Assembly: GCF_052050035.1 (NCBI RefSeq)
Contig: NZ_CP189884.1
Coordinates: forward strand, 39,856 to 103,855
DNA: 64,000 nucleotides
Direction: 5' to 3'
Origin: Symbiopectobacterium purcellii_A
GTDB taxonomy: Bacteria > Pseudomonadota > Gammaproteobacteria > Enterobacterales > Enterobacteriaceae
Under the pieces are notes generated by a model that was not told where the DNA came from, searched no databases, and saw only the letters and a program-made list of their open reading frames with translations. Both the position numbers and the translations under genes were made by a program. Shown here piece after piece: positions 45,523 to 54,629 of this stretch. The stretch's first letter is position 1, and every line of letters starts with the position of its first letter.

Positions 45523-46555
45523 GTGTTGCTTAATAGTGAAATAAGGGTGTTTCGGTGATTGAAGTAAATTTTACGCTGTTCTGAGATGGAAATTCCAAAG
45601 ACCGGCGCTAAGGAGTAAGAAGGTATCATCAATAAAGGGTCTACGATTCCGTAAAATTTGGGTCATGCAACCGAGGCGCTTGATACCCGCGATGGCGTGT
45701 TCAACTGTAATACGGATGCCCGAGATTATTTTATTTTCTTGTTTTTGTTCAGGCGATAAAGGTCTTTTTCGAGTTCCTTTTTTTGGGATTTGTGTATTAG
45801 GATGCTGTTTATCTATACCTTGAAAACCGGTATCTGCCCAGATGGTTACCTCAGGAGGAATATGGCGAATTATATCGACTTTATCGAGTAAGCGTTTATC
45901 GTGACGGCGCCCATTTTTGCTCATGGGGATAAATCCAATTTGCCTTGTTTCGTCAGTCATAATAAGCGCTTTTCGAGTGGTCTGTCTTTTCTTTCCCGAA
46001 TACATTTTTTTTCGCCGACGCAGATTCTTAGGCTTTTGGACAGGTCGCTCTGTCCCATCAATAAAGACGTCTTTAACTCCAGGAAAGGCGCGAAAAAATT
46101 CCTCAGTAGAGCGAATTTGACGAGCGGGCAAAACACATTCTCGCCCCAAGGTCATCTCTAAAACCGGCAATAATATTTTTACCCAGCGACATACCCGTGT
46201 TCTATCTAAACCAAAAAGAAGTCCTTGCAAATCATAGGTCGGATAACATTTTAAATACAATAAAATAAAAAGCAGTTTATCTAATGGGGTTGGGATAAAT
46301 CCTTTCTGCCCTGCACCCATCTGCCGCTCGTGATCTTTTCGATTCTTTTTCCGATAAATCAAATAACAAGCTGAAAATTCAGCGGCTAAATTTTTCAATT
46401 CTTCGACTGATAATCCAATGATTGCTTTACATAAACGATTATCTCGTAACAACCGCTCTTTGTTGATCATTTCAAACCTTTATTCTCTAAGTTAAACCTC
46501 TTTTTATTCTCAATAGCCTGACAAAAAATGCAAGTCTCTATTCAGCAACTAGTTT
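45519..46555 (-). mobile_element. ISL2-type IS5-family element, second complete copy
   Basis: 1,037 bp, inserted in istA. The flanking triplets (ACT and AAT) do not match, so one side may have been altered by recombination with the copy at 44180. Confidence 0.9.
45571..46470 (-). CDS. ISL2/IS5-family DDE transposase, second copy
   Basis: 299 residues, with all catalytic residues of the copy at 38287. It differs by a handful of substitutions (for example STEEFF instead of SAEEFF, RKALIMT instead of RKGLIMT, GRRHDK instead of GRGHDK). Intact, probably functional. Confidence 0.92.
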   Translation of the reverse strand: MINKERLLRDNRLCKAIIGLSVEELKNLAAEFSACYLIYRKKNRKDHERQMGAGQKGFIPTPLDKLLFILLYLKCYPTYDLQGLLFGLDRTRVCRWVKILLPVLEMTLGRECVLPARQIRSTEEFFRAFPGVKDVFIDGTERPVQKPKNLRRRKKMYSGKKRQTTRKALIMTDETRQIGFIPMSKNGRRHDKRLLDKVDIIRHIPPEVTIWADTGFQGIDKQHPNTQIPKKGTRKRPLSPEQKQENKIISGIRITVEHAIAGIKRLGCMTQILRNRRPFIDDTFLLLSAGLWNFHLRTA

Positions 46556-46950
46556 AATCTCTGTGGGTATGGGGCGCGAGCAACTCGCAGCTACCGGAGG
46601 AGGCAATGCCAGTGTTATCTTCGGCAATGGCAACAACGCAGCCCGCTCACGCGGCATGCGTTGTTCAGGCGGAATACCGGTGGTGCCATGTTTACGGGTG
46701 TTGGCAACGGTGATAAACCACTCACCAATGCGTGCATTAGCCGCGGGGACGTCCAGTATCAGCCCAGCCTGGCGAAACGTGGCGGCAAGCGGCACAACAA
46801 AGCTGTTCTTGAGGTAATGGTTGAAGCGTTCGACCTTGCCCTTAGCCTTGGCGCGGTAGGGACGGCAAACTTTAGGCGTAAAGGCATACTTCTCAGCCAG
46901 TTGCATCAACTGTGGGTTCCAGCGATGCTTGCCGGGCCCGTAGACTGCAC
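46556..46950 (-). pseudogene. istA: IS21-family istA fragment
   Basis: The minus strand reads WNPQLMQLAEKYAFTPKVCR, then KAKGKVERFNHYLKNSFVVP. The KGKVER motif contains the catalytic glutamate of the IS21 IstA DDE domain. The N-terminal two-thirds are absent (cut at the IS3-A end) and the C-terminus continues beyond ISL2 at 45518. Confidence 0.85.
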
Positions 46951-47056
46951 TGGTCAAGTAAATCAGGACACTTTTTTCTCAGCCATTTGTTCATAACGCA
47001 CCGGAGACAGATCCCCGTTAGCGGCATGATGCCTGTCTAGGTTGTAGTAGCGGATA
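46951..47056 (-). mobile_element. IS3-A right-end fragment
   Basis: Inverted copy of 23865-23968: end TGCACTGGTCAAGTAAATCA and the last codons of orfB (YEQMAEKKVS). It is cut by IS630 at 47059. Confidence 0.88.
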
Positions 47057-47058
47057 TA

Positions 47059-48136
47059 TAGCTAAACGACTTAATTTTGATTACATTATTTAAATGAGCT
47101 ATTCAATTGATTTTAGACGTAAAGTGATATCTACACGGAAAAACGAAGGGTTGAGTATCCGAGAAACAGCGAAGCAATTTCGGATTGGCCCTGCCTCTGT
47201 ATCGCGTTGGATTAATCAAATAGAGTCAAAAGCATCGACCACGCGTCAGCGAAAGATCGATAAATCCGAGTTGATAAAAGATGTTGAACAATATCCAGAT
47301 GCTTACCAAAAAGAACGTGCAGAGCGTTTTGGCGTTTGTCAGAAGGCCATTTGGCAAGCGCTTAAAAAGCTGGGATTGACCTATAAAAAAAACTCTACGT
47401 CATCCGAAAGCCGACGAAAACGCCCGGCAGGGATTTCAACAAAAAAAACAACAGTATGAAAAAGAAGGTAAACCTATTGTTTTTATTGATGAAAGTGGTT
47501 TTTCACACGATACCCCACGGACTCACGGCTATTCCCTAAAAGGTCAACGGTGTTTTGGCCTGAAGAACTGGGGAGCTAGGGGAAGAACAAATGTTATCGG
47601 CGCTTTATTAGGCACAACGCTGTTTGCTATCGGATTATTTGATATCAATATTAACAGCGATGTTTTCTATGCCTGGGTCACACAAGTCCTTATCCCAGTA
47701 CTCCCTAAAAACAGTGTAATCATGATGGACAATGCCACTTTTCACAAAAAACATAATATTCAACAAGTCATCATCGATGCAGGGTATATGGTGGAGTATT
47801 TGCGGGCTTTGTTGAATAATTTAAGATACTGATTTATATAAGCATTATAAAATTTCAACGACTAATCTTTCCTCTCGGAATGCTTTTTATTGTGCTAACT
47901 ATTTGATTTGTGGTTCTAACAAAATACATTCTCTGTAAATGCATTCTAACTAAAGAAGATGTAAATCAAACGGTTAAATTATTCAACAAAGCCGTATTTG
48001 CCTACATATTCGCCAGATCTTAACCCAATTGAGCATAAATGGGCACAAGCAAAAAGCAAAAAAAGAGAGATGGGTTGCGATACAGAGAGTTTGTTCTCAG
48101 TCCATATGGTGTAATCAAAATTAAGTCGCTTGGCTA
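47059..48136 (+). mobile_element. IS630 copy B with MITE-2 inside
   Basis: 880 bp plus 198 bp (MITE-2 and its duplication), exactly 1,078 bp. N-terminal frame 47094-47459, A8 slip site about 47386-47393, catalytic frame to IMMDNATFHKK and then MITE-2 at 47805. The tail PTYSPDLNPIEHKW follows after 48000. Left and right flanks are different IS3 elements (IS3-A and IS3-B). Confidence 0.92.
47805..47993. mobile_element. MITE-2 copy 3 in IS630
   Basis: 189 bp; flanking 9-mers GTATTTGCG and GTATTTGCC match at 8 of 9. The uninterrupted IS630 has GTATTTGCC. Confidence 0.95.
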
Positions 48137-48138
48137 TA

Positions 48139-48283
48139 TAATTTTGGTCAAGGACTAATTTGGCGGTTTCACATTTAAATTCAGCAGTAATTATTTTATT
48201 CATTTTGGCACCTATAAAAATTATGAGGTAAGCATATCACCTCTACTTAGGTGGCCAAATTCAGTATGCCACTACAAACAAGA
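48139..48283 (-). mobile_element. IS3-B left-end fragment
   Basis: Left end with TGCCACTACA at 48283 and orfA codons 1-21 in reverse (MNKIITAEFKCETAKLVLDQN), cut by IS630 at 48136. Confidence 0.85.
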
Positions 48284-48373
48284 AACTGGGAGCGGCAGGA
48301 CGAAGTGTGGCTAAATCCGGAACGGGAAAAACAGGCCGTATGAATCAACTGGGGCGACAACTACCTTGACACG
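48284..48373. other. Unassigned 90-bp scrap
   Basis: The plus frame reads WERQDEVWLNPEREKQAV and a stop, which I cannot assign. It also contains GGCGACAACTACCTTGACAC, shared with 43290-43310. Probably the edge of an unrecognised mobile element. Confidence 0.3.
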
Positions 48374-48898
48374 CACCGGGGCTATGGATAGCCAAAACCG
48401 AGGGGGCCAAGTTCTGGTTATCTGTAATGACAGAACTGAAAAATCGTGGGCTACAGGACATCTTCATCGCCTGCTGCGATGGCCTGAAGGGCTTTCCTTA
48501 TGCCATTGAAGCTGTTTACCCGCATACGCGGGTACAGCTCTGCATCGTGCATCAGGTGCGGAACTCGCTGCGCTACGTCGGCTGGAAAGAGCGTAAAGCC
48601 GTTGCTGCTGACCTCCGCACTATCTATAGTTCCGCAACGCTAGAGGGCGCTGAAGAGGCCCTGGATGCCTTCGCGGCCAAATGGGATGAACAGTTCCCGA
48701 CGATCAGCCCATCGTGGAGAAATAATTGGGAACGTCTCATCGTCATTTTTGATTTTCCGCCGGAGATTCGCAAGGTTATCTACACCACCAACGCGATAGA
48801 GTCGTTAAATGCTTCATTGCGCAAGATAACGAAAACGCGACGAATATTTCCAACGGATGACTCGGTGCTAAAATTATTCTATCTAGCCTTGCATAATA

Positions 48899-49799
48899 TA
48901 GCCAAGCAACTTAATTTTGATTACACTATATGGACTGAGAACAAACTCTCTGTATCGCAACACATCTCTCTTTTTTTGCTTTTTGCTTTTTGCTTTTTGC
49001 TTTTTGCTTGTGCCCATTTATGCTCAATTGGGTTAAGATCTGGCGAATATGTAGGCAAATACTCCACCATATACCCTGCATCGATGATGACTTGTTGAAT
49101 ATTATGTTTTTTGTGAAAAGTGGCATTGTCCATCATGATTACACTGTTTTTAGGGAGTACTGGGATAAGGACTTGTGTGACCCAGGCATAGAAAACATCG
49201 CTGTTAATATTGATATCAAATAATCCGATAGCAAACAGCGTTGTGCCTAATAAAGCGCCGATAACATTTGTTCTTCCCCTAGCTCCCCAGTTCTTCAGGC
49301 CAAAACACCGTTGACCTTTTGGGGAATAGCCGTGAGTCCGTGGTGCATCGTGTGAAAAACCACTTTCATCAATAAAAACAATAGGTTTACCTTCTTTTTC
49401 ATACTGTTGTTTTTTTTGTTGAAATCCCTGCCGGGCGTTTTCGTCGGCTTTCGGATGACGTAGAGTTTTTTTTATAGGTCAATCCCAGCTTTTTAAGCGC
49501 TTGCCAAATGGCCTTCTGACAAACGCCAAAACGCTCTGCACGTTCTTTTTGGTAAGCATCTGGATATTGTTCAACATCTTTTATCAACTCGGATTTATCG
49601 ATCTTTCGCTGACGCGTGGTCGATGCTTTTGACTCTATTTGATTAATCCAACGCGATACAGAGGCAGGGCCAATCCGAAATTGCTTCGCTGTTTCTCGGA
49701 TACTCAACCCTTCGTTTTTCCGTGTAGATATCACTTTACGTCTAAAATCAATTGAATAGCTCATTTAAATAATGTAATCAAAATTAAGTCGTTTAGCTA
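48899..49799 (-). mobile_element. IS630 copy C (901 bp, expanded 7-bp repeat)
   Basis: As the other copies but 21 bp longer owing to three extra TTTTTGC units near 48975-49010, which adds seven residues (KSKKQKA) near the transposase C-terminus. First frame 49764-49399, catalytic frame to about 48921. The frame is kept, so it may still be active. Confidence 0.92.
48921..49764 (-). CDS. IS630-family transposase, copy C, frameshifted pair of ORFs
   Basis: Same organisation as copy A: DNA-binding frame from MSYSIDFRRKVISTRKNEGL, A8 slip site near 49465, then catalytic frame with IVFIDESGF, IMMDNATFHK and PDLNPIEHKW. The C-terminal tail is lengthened by the expanded repeat and reads QAKSKKQKAKSKKREM. 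Otherwise intact; expected to need -1 frameshifting for the full product. Confidence 0.82.
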
Positions 49800-49927
49800 T
49801 ATCTCGGCTAAATGGACCCTACCAATCAGAGACTGGAAACCGGCTATGAGCCAATTCATGTTGATGTATGGAGATCGGATTTCCGGTTAAGCGATGGAGC
49901 CATTTACACGAAATTCTTTACAGACTC

Positions 49928-50150
49928 CCCAACAACTCTCTCAAGATGTTCCAGCCAAATTTTCAACCACTGATGTTGATCTGCCAGATAATCATGCAGA
50001 TTGTAACGGGCCATAATGCCACCCATCTGATGCCCAAGCAGTTTCTCAATGACGTGAGGCGGCGCGCCAAGTTCAGAAAGGCGTGTCGCAACCGTTCTTC
50101 GCAAGTCATGAAGTGACCAGGGCTTCATCCCTGTTTTATCTATTACCTGT
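49928..50150 (-). pseudogene. Tyrosine integrase C-terminal fragment (P4-type)
   Basis: The minus strand reads KPWSLHDLRRTVATRLSELG, then APPHVIEKLLGHQMGGIMAR and YNLHDY. HDLRRT (catalytic His and Arg), LLGHQ (second His) and the tyrosine in ARYN are the hallmarks of P4-like phage or island integrases. The 5' part is cut by an IS21 piece at about 50151 and the 3' part by the IS256 end at 49927. It is the remnant of an integrated island or prophage; no att site could be found. Confidence 0.85.
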
Positions 50151-50569
50151 GCAAACCGTCTGGAGCGCCAGCTGCAGCAGCTGAGTTATGCGCGCGTGCT
50201 GATCCTCGATGAAATCGGCTACCTGCCGATGAACCGTGAGGAGGCAAGCCTGTTCTTCAGGCTGCTGAATCGGCGTTACGAGAAGGCCAGCATCATCCTG
50301 ACGTCGAACAAGGGGTTCGCGGACTGGGGAGAGATGTTCGGCGACAACGTGCTGGCAACGGCGATCCTGGACAGGTTGCTGCATCACTCAACGACGCTGA
50401 ATATCAAGGGGGAGAGCTACCGGCTAAGAGAGAAACGTAAGGCAGGCGTACTGAGCAAGAATCGTGCGCCAGAAAACAACGAGGCATCGCTGGAGAAAAG
50501 CGGTCAACCTGGTTGATGAATAGCGGACATTAAAAATGGTGAAAAACGGTCAAAGATCGTGGCGTTGAC
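50151..50569 (+). pseudogene. istB: IS21-family istB C-terminal half and right end
   Basis: The plus strand reads LQQLSYARVLILDEIGYLPM (Walker B), then SLFFRLLNRRYEKASIILTS and GESYRLREKRKAGVLSKN, with the stop at 50516. The IS21 end GGCGTTGAC is at 50561-50569. The N-terminal part with Walker A is missing. The same tail, in reverse, is at 3035-3170. Confidence 0.88.
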
Positions 50570-50903
50570 CCTAAATAAGGGGGAGGCTCGTAACGCCTTG
50601 GCTCGTGCAGTGTTTTTCAATCGATTAGGGGAGATCCGTGACCGCAGTTTTGAGCAACAGCGTTACCGGGCAAGTGGTCTTAACCTGGTGACTGCCGCCA
50701 TCGTGCTATGGAATACCGTCTATCTGGAAAGGGTGACTAATGGATTACGAGCCAAGGGGCATGCCGTCGATGATGCGTTATTACAATATCTGTCGCCGCT
50801 AGGCTGGGAGCACATTAACCTCACAGGGGATTACCTGTGGCGCAATAGTGTCAAGATCGGTGCAGGTAAGCTCAGGCCGCTACGACCACTACAACTTGCT
50901 TAG
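50570..50903 (+). pseudogene. tnpA: Tn3-family TnpA C-terminal fragment
   Basis: LNKGEARNALARAVFFNRLG, then ERVTNGLRAKGHAVDDALLQ and HINLTGDYLWR, ending at TAG 50901-50903. These are the strongly conserved last ~110 residues of Tn21/Tn1721-group transposases, including the region of the catalytic glutamate. Cut at its 5' side by the IS21 end. Together with the tnpA piece at 14499-14827 it shows that a Tn3-family transposon once resided here and was dispersed. Confidence 0.92.
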
Positions 50904-50936
50904 CGTGCTTTATTTTCCGTTTTCTGAGGCGACCCC
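50899..50936 (+). repeat. Tn3-family 38-bp terminal inverted repeat
   Basis: CTTAGCGTGCTTTATTTTCC followed by GTTTTCTGAGGCGACCCC. Reverse complement begins GGGGTCGCCTCAGAAAACGG, the known Tn21/Tn1721-type end. Marks the outer boundary of the lost transposon. Confidence 0.95.
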
Positions 50937-51060
50937 TTTAAGTTTTTTTGTGTTGTGTTTTTGTTTAATGGTTTTAATAGAAGATGGAGTCGGGATTATT
51001 TAATTAATGTCCGATTTTTTCATATTTTTCTTTTCATAAGAAATGGGTTTGGAGGTGGAA

Positions 51061-51720
51061 ATGCTGAACGTTTTTGATGTTGGTTATGATGAAATAAGTA
51101 ATGGGAAATCCAATGAGTTATATCGTCTAAGGAAAAAGACCTTTAGGGATAGGTTGGGCTGGGCTGTTAGCTGTTTCAATGATATGGAATATGATGAGTA
51201 TGACAGTTCTGATGCGCGCTATATACTTGGTGTTTATCAAGAAAAAATCGTCTGCAGTGTACGTTTCATTATGATGGATCGGCCAAATATGATAACACAT
51301 ACATTCAACCATTGCTTTGGTGAGTTGGAATTACCTCGTGGTCATTATATTGAATCAAGTCGATTTTTTGTGCAAAAAGAGAGAGCTCAGCAGATATTGG
51401 GATCTCATTATCCGATCAGTCATATACTTATGTTGTCGATGATTAATTATTCTCGCTATCACCATATTGATGGTATTTACACTGTGGTGAGCAGTGCTAT
51501 GTGGAACGTAATAAGACGTAATGGTTGGCAGCTCGAGAAGGTTAGTAAAGGCTATTTCACGAAGGAAGAATGTATTTATCTTCTTTTCATCCCAGTCGGA
51601 GAGAACAATCAGTTTGCACTGGCGGAAAAAATTTCACAGATTCTCTCATGTATTCCGTCAAAACTATTATCTTGGCCGATTTCACTCTCTGTTAACGCAA
51701 GGCTTGTTGATCAACCCTAA
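51061..51720 (+). CDS. LuxI-family N-acyl-homoserine-lactone synthase (EsaI/YpeI-like)
   Basis: 219-residue synthase making an acyl-homoserine-lactone signal from S-adenosylmethionine and acyl-ACP. Conserved residues: LYRLRKKTFRDRLGW (Arg, Phe, Trp of the LuxI fold), the DSSDARYILGVYQEKIVCSV segment, and IESSRFFV (E and R). Threonine/Ser motif region TVVSSAMWNVIRRNGW indicates the group of enterobacterial synthases making 3-oxo acyl chains; this chain prediction is weak. The start is ATG 51061 with GGAGGTGG; the ATG at 51043 overlaps that site. It converges on luxR with a 39-bp overlap of the coding ends, as in EsaI/EsaR and SpnI/SpnR loci. Intact. Confidence 0.92.
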   Translation: MLNVFDVGYDEISNGKSNELYRLRKKTFRDRLGWAVSCFNDMEYDEYDSSDARYILGVYQEKIVCSVRFIMMDRPNMITHTFNHCFGELELPRGHYIESSRFFVQKERAQQILGSHYPISHILMLSMINYSRYHHIDGIYTVVSSAMWNVIRRNGWQLEKVSKGYFTKEECIYLLFIPVGENNQFALAEKISQILSCIPSKLLSWPISLSVNARLVDQP

Positions 51721-52411
51721 TTCCACGCTTATCCTGATGGCCTGACGAACATTTGTGACATTAAGCTTTTGGGTTACGTTTGCCATATGATATTTAACTG
51801 TTCTAGATGAGATCCCTATGATTATGGCAATCTCTGGGTAGGTTTTACCCATGCTGGACCAATATAAAATTTCATTTTCTCTTGGAGAAAACAAGGCACT
51901 ACTTGAGGGTTCTGCCTTGTGGCCCTTTTGGTGGAACATCTCTATTTTTTCATGTGTATCGATGAGAAGTATTTGTAAATCACCACGGTTATCCCATATT
52001 TTATTATCGATGCCGGGCATAGAGTTTCGATCAATGATTAACGATAATGTTGCCAAGTGATGAGAATTGTCGTGTAGAACAAATGTGTATCCGTTTACTA
52101 TGTTGTATTTTTGAGAAAGAGAAAATATTTTAGATGATTTAATGTCTAAAAAAACCTCAATATCTTTATTCCAAGAAAAAGGAGAGTTGCGTCTAAGTGC
52201 TGATATTACAATAGGGTCAATATACTGAAATTGATTGTCAAGGTATATTTTTATCCATTCATTATGGTAGTTTGATAAAATATGAATTTCTGATAGGTTC
52301 TTTTTATTGATTGAACTGTAAGCAAATTTAGGATTGTCAACGAGATTAAGTTTTTGTTCTATATAAGCATGCATGATTTCATCCATATTGCTACAGTAGT
52401 GTGTTTTCATA
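51682..52411 (-). CDS. LuxR-family quorum-sensing regulator (EsaR/SpnR-like)
   Basis: About 242 residues. N-terminal autoinducer-binding domain (about residues 15-165) with the signal-pocket residues in HNEWIKIYLDNQFQYIDPIV (W, Y, D, P) and VNGYTFVLHDNSHHLATLSL (G). C-terminal GerE helix-turn-helix (about 180-242): FSPRENEILYWSSMGKTYPE and GISSRTVKYHMANVTQKLNV. The chosen start is ATG 52411 (MKTHYCSNMDEI), with AGGGAA in front; the longer frame from 52554 crosses a transcription terminator and is rejected. In the EsaR group the free protein binds DNA and the signal releases it. Intact; targets unknown. Confidence 0.92.
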
Positions 52412-52524
52412 TGCATTTTCCCTATGCTGTGTTTTTGAAATTCCACTGTCTGATGAGACAGGGGCACCCTGCACAACTGTCCGATTTTCAACTCAAGAAC
52501 ATCATTGTATAGTGACTTCACTAT

Positions 52525-52548
52525 AAAAAAGCTGGCCACAAGGGCCAG
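52525..52548 (-). terminator. Intrinsic terminator upstream of luxR (minus strand)
   Basis: The minus strand reads CTGGCCCTTGTGGCCAG followed by CTTTTTT: a short GC-rich stem with a U-tract. It would end transcripts entering from the right, insulating luxR. Confidence 0.7.
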
Positions 52549-52554
52549 TAGCAA

Positions 52555-52801
52555 CAGTAGCTAACACCAGGAAATAAAATTTATTTAGCTTACACCAGGG
52601 AACCAGATGTACCTCTTTGATACGATGAGATTATATCGTGTAATCGAGATAAACATATAAGTAATTTCATTTATGGCATTAAATAAATCAATCACATTAG
52701 TACATGATAATACAGTGTTGAATGAGTGTTTAAGTAAGGTTTAAGAACTGTCTATGTACAGTTGTTTTTAAATGGAAATGTATCCTGTCACCGAAATTGG
52801 C
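52555..52801. other. Intergenic between luxR and IS256
   Basis: AT-rich with no ORF. It contains the palindrome AACTGTCTATGTACAGTT (about 52745-52763), which looks like a LuxR half-site pair but has a spacer of 8 instead of 10 between CTG and CAG. Confidence 0.4.
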
Positions 52802-53304
52802 GAGAGTGTAAAAAGATCTGTGTAAATGGCATTTTGAGGAAAACCTTCAGAGGACAAAAAATGCCTATCAGCAACGAACTTATTGACCAACTGCTTCAGG
52901 ATTGCCACTCCCCTCAGGAGCTTCTGGGTGAATCAGGCCTACTCAAGGAGCTGACTAAAAGACTGGCGGAACGGGTTCTTCAAGCTGAGATGGAGATACA
53001 CCTTAGGTATGCTAAGCATGACCCGGCTGGTAATAATTCAGGCAACTCCCGCAATGGCAAGACATCCAAGAGCGTACGTAGCCAAAATGGGGCGCTCGAG
53101 CTCGATATTCCGCGCGACCGCAACAGTACCTTCGAGCCGACACTGATCGGTAAGCACGAAAAGCAGCTTAACGGCTTCGATGACCGCATTATTTCTCTCT
53201 ATTCCAGAGGGCCATCAACCCGTGATATTCAGGCTCACTTTAAAGAAGTTTACGGGGTCGATGTTTCCGCTGGCTTCATTTCTCAAGTGACCAATGCCGT
53301 GATG
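52802..53304 (+). mobile_element. IS256-family left part (fragment d)
   Basis: End GAGAGTGTAAAAAGATCTGT and transposase from ATG 52861 for about 148 codons (MPISNELIDQ, ending VTNAVM), cut by IS30-B at 53305. It differs from fragments a, b and e in about ten residues (RPSTRD, EIHLRY) and in the end sequence, so two IS256 subtypes coexist. Confidence 0.9.
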
Positions 53305-54407
53305 GCCCCATTCCCAGTCGAAACGCAACAAAACGGTAGGGGCTTATGCCACCAGTAAGTGCGTTAAAAATACCTCATTGGGGGAATGATAGCCCAGCGA
53401 TTTTCTGCCCCTTGTATTGAGTATGTGTTCGAGTTCGGCCATCTTACGATGGCTGACCTGACTGAAGTCTGTTCCCTTTGGGTAAAAACGTCGTATCAGC
53501 CCGTTGGTGTGCTCATTCAAGCCCCTCTCCTAGGAATGATAAGGACGGGCAAAGTAGACCTGCGCCCCTGTGATTTGAGTCATTTGCTCGTGCAGAGCGA
53601 ATTCAGGGCCGTTATCAGCTGTTAGGGTCTTAAACTTGCAAAAGGTATTGGCTTCAATGTCCCTGAAAGCAGCAACCACAGTTTCCGCGCGCTTATTAGG
53701 CAGTTTGCGAATGATGAAGTTTTTCAATGCTTTATCTACGATGGTTAACAGGAATGACTTCTGGTCTTTGCCAAAAATAGTGTCAATTTCGAAGTGGCCA
53801 GGCTCCTGTTTAAGCTCGGCTTGAGCTGGGCGATGCTCAATGCCAACACGGTTGTGAATAGAGCCTGGTTTGAGGTTTTCGGTATGGTACCTGTAACGTT
53901 TTCCCCGATGAGGAAGTTGCTGATATAGCTCCCCGCCAGCCTGTCTCTCCTGCAGGATATAGCGATAGAGCGTATTTTTTCTGACAGATATACCGAATTC
54001 TAGGGGCAAACGGCCACTGATGATTTCAGGTGAAGAGTGAGTGGAAAGCTTCTACCTAATGAAGTCCTGAATGTGTGGCTCCAGCTGGTGAAAAGCATTT
54101 TCTGGCAGAGGCTTATGACGGCGTCTCCGGGCCAGAGTGTCCTCCCTTCTACAGCAGTAGACACCATTGAAAGTGGTGTCGGTATTGCGTCTGAGTTCCC
54201 TACTGATGGTCGAGGGAGGCAGAGCAAGCTCTCTGGCGATGGTAGCCTGGTTGACACCTTCACCACGCCGCTTTTCGATGTAGAACCGTTCTTTCTGAGT
54301 CAGATGTTTTCCCTGCATGCAACAGGCTCTCCAGTATGGCCAGAACGGTGATTTTACCCGGGTCTGGCCAGTGGGTCACTTTGTTGCGTTTCGACTGGGA
54401 ATGGGGC
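53305..54407 (-). mobile_element. IS30-B copy 3, same nonsense codon as copy 1
   Basis: Complete 1,103 bp. The transposase on the minus strand from 54318 has TAG at the same codon 89 as copy 1, plus a second stop (TAG in CTCCTAGGAATG, about 53530) after YHS. Both copies share RELALPPSTIS and TRRRRHKPLP variants, so they are sisters that moved while non-functional. Confidence 0.92.
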
Positions 54408-54496
54408 AACTACCTATAACTGACCGTGTAGAAACCGTTGTAACAGGCAGTGTAAGAGCGAGCAGCGGTGTTCTCTCTCCATTTATGGAGAAACGC

Positions 54497-54577
54497 ATGG
54501 GCGCTTTTATCGATAAAGCAATCATGGTTCTAAAAGTGTTAATCGCACTTTTAGAACTGATCCGCATCTTCTTCTGA
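54497..54577 (+). CDS. DinQ-like small membrane toxin (type I toxin-antitoxin)
   Basis: 26-codon gene: MGAFIDKAIMVLKVLIALLE followed by LIRIFF. The whole protein is one hydrophobic helix with an IDKAI start and an ALLELIRF-like end, closely resembling E. coli DinQ (MIDKAIIVLGALIALLELIR, as I recall it). DinQ inserts into the inner membrane, lowers membrane potential and is controlled by the AgrB antisense RNA and LexA. The start is ATG 54497, with GGAG six bases upstream; an ATG at 54485 would add four residues. A terminator follows (54597-54626). The upstream region is only about 90 bp before IS30-B, so the promoter, LexA box and antisense gene may be lost. No LexA box is visible. Confidence 0.7.
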   Translation: MGAFIDKAIMVLKVLIALLELIRIFF

Positions 54578-54596
54578 TGGTGACGGAAACGTAGCT

Positions 54597-54626
54597 AAAG
54601 CCGGAGGCTAACCACCTTCGGCTTTT
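54597..54626 (+). terminator. Intrinsic terminator after dinQ-like gene
   Basis: AAAGCCGGAGG pairs with CCTTCGGCTTT (one G-T pair), loop CTAACCA, followed by T. Confidence 0.75.
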
Positions 54627-54629
54627 AAC

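Larger units (their letters stand above)
48374..49927 (+). mobile_element. IS256 C-terminal half (fragment c) with IS630 inserted
   Basis: Transposase part ELKNRGLQDIFIACCDGLKG to the end region, including the catalytic-E stretch IYTTNAIESLNASLRK. It is interrupted by IS630 copy C (48899-49799) and resumes WTLPIRDWKPAMSQFMLMYG to a stop at 49890. The resumed frame is shifted by one base relative to the upstream part, so it is inactive even without IS630. The right end is at 49927 (TTTACAGACTC). Confidence 0.88.

Noticed and set aside
52412..52554. Longer luxR start at 52554
   Set aside because: The extension runs through an intrinsic terminator and has no ribosome site; LuxR homologues start near 52411.
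52744..52763. Palindrome AACTGTCTATGTACAGTT as a lux box
   Set aside because: Spacing between CTG and CAG is 8, not the usual 10, and it is over 300 bp from luxR; kept only as a weak possibility.
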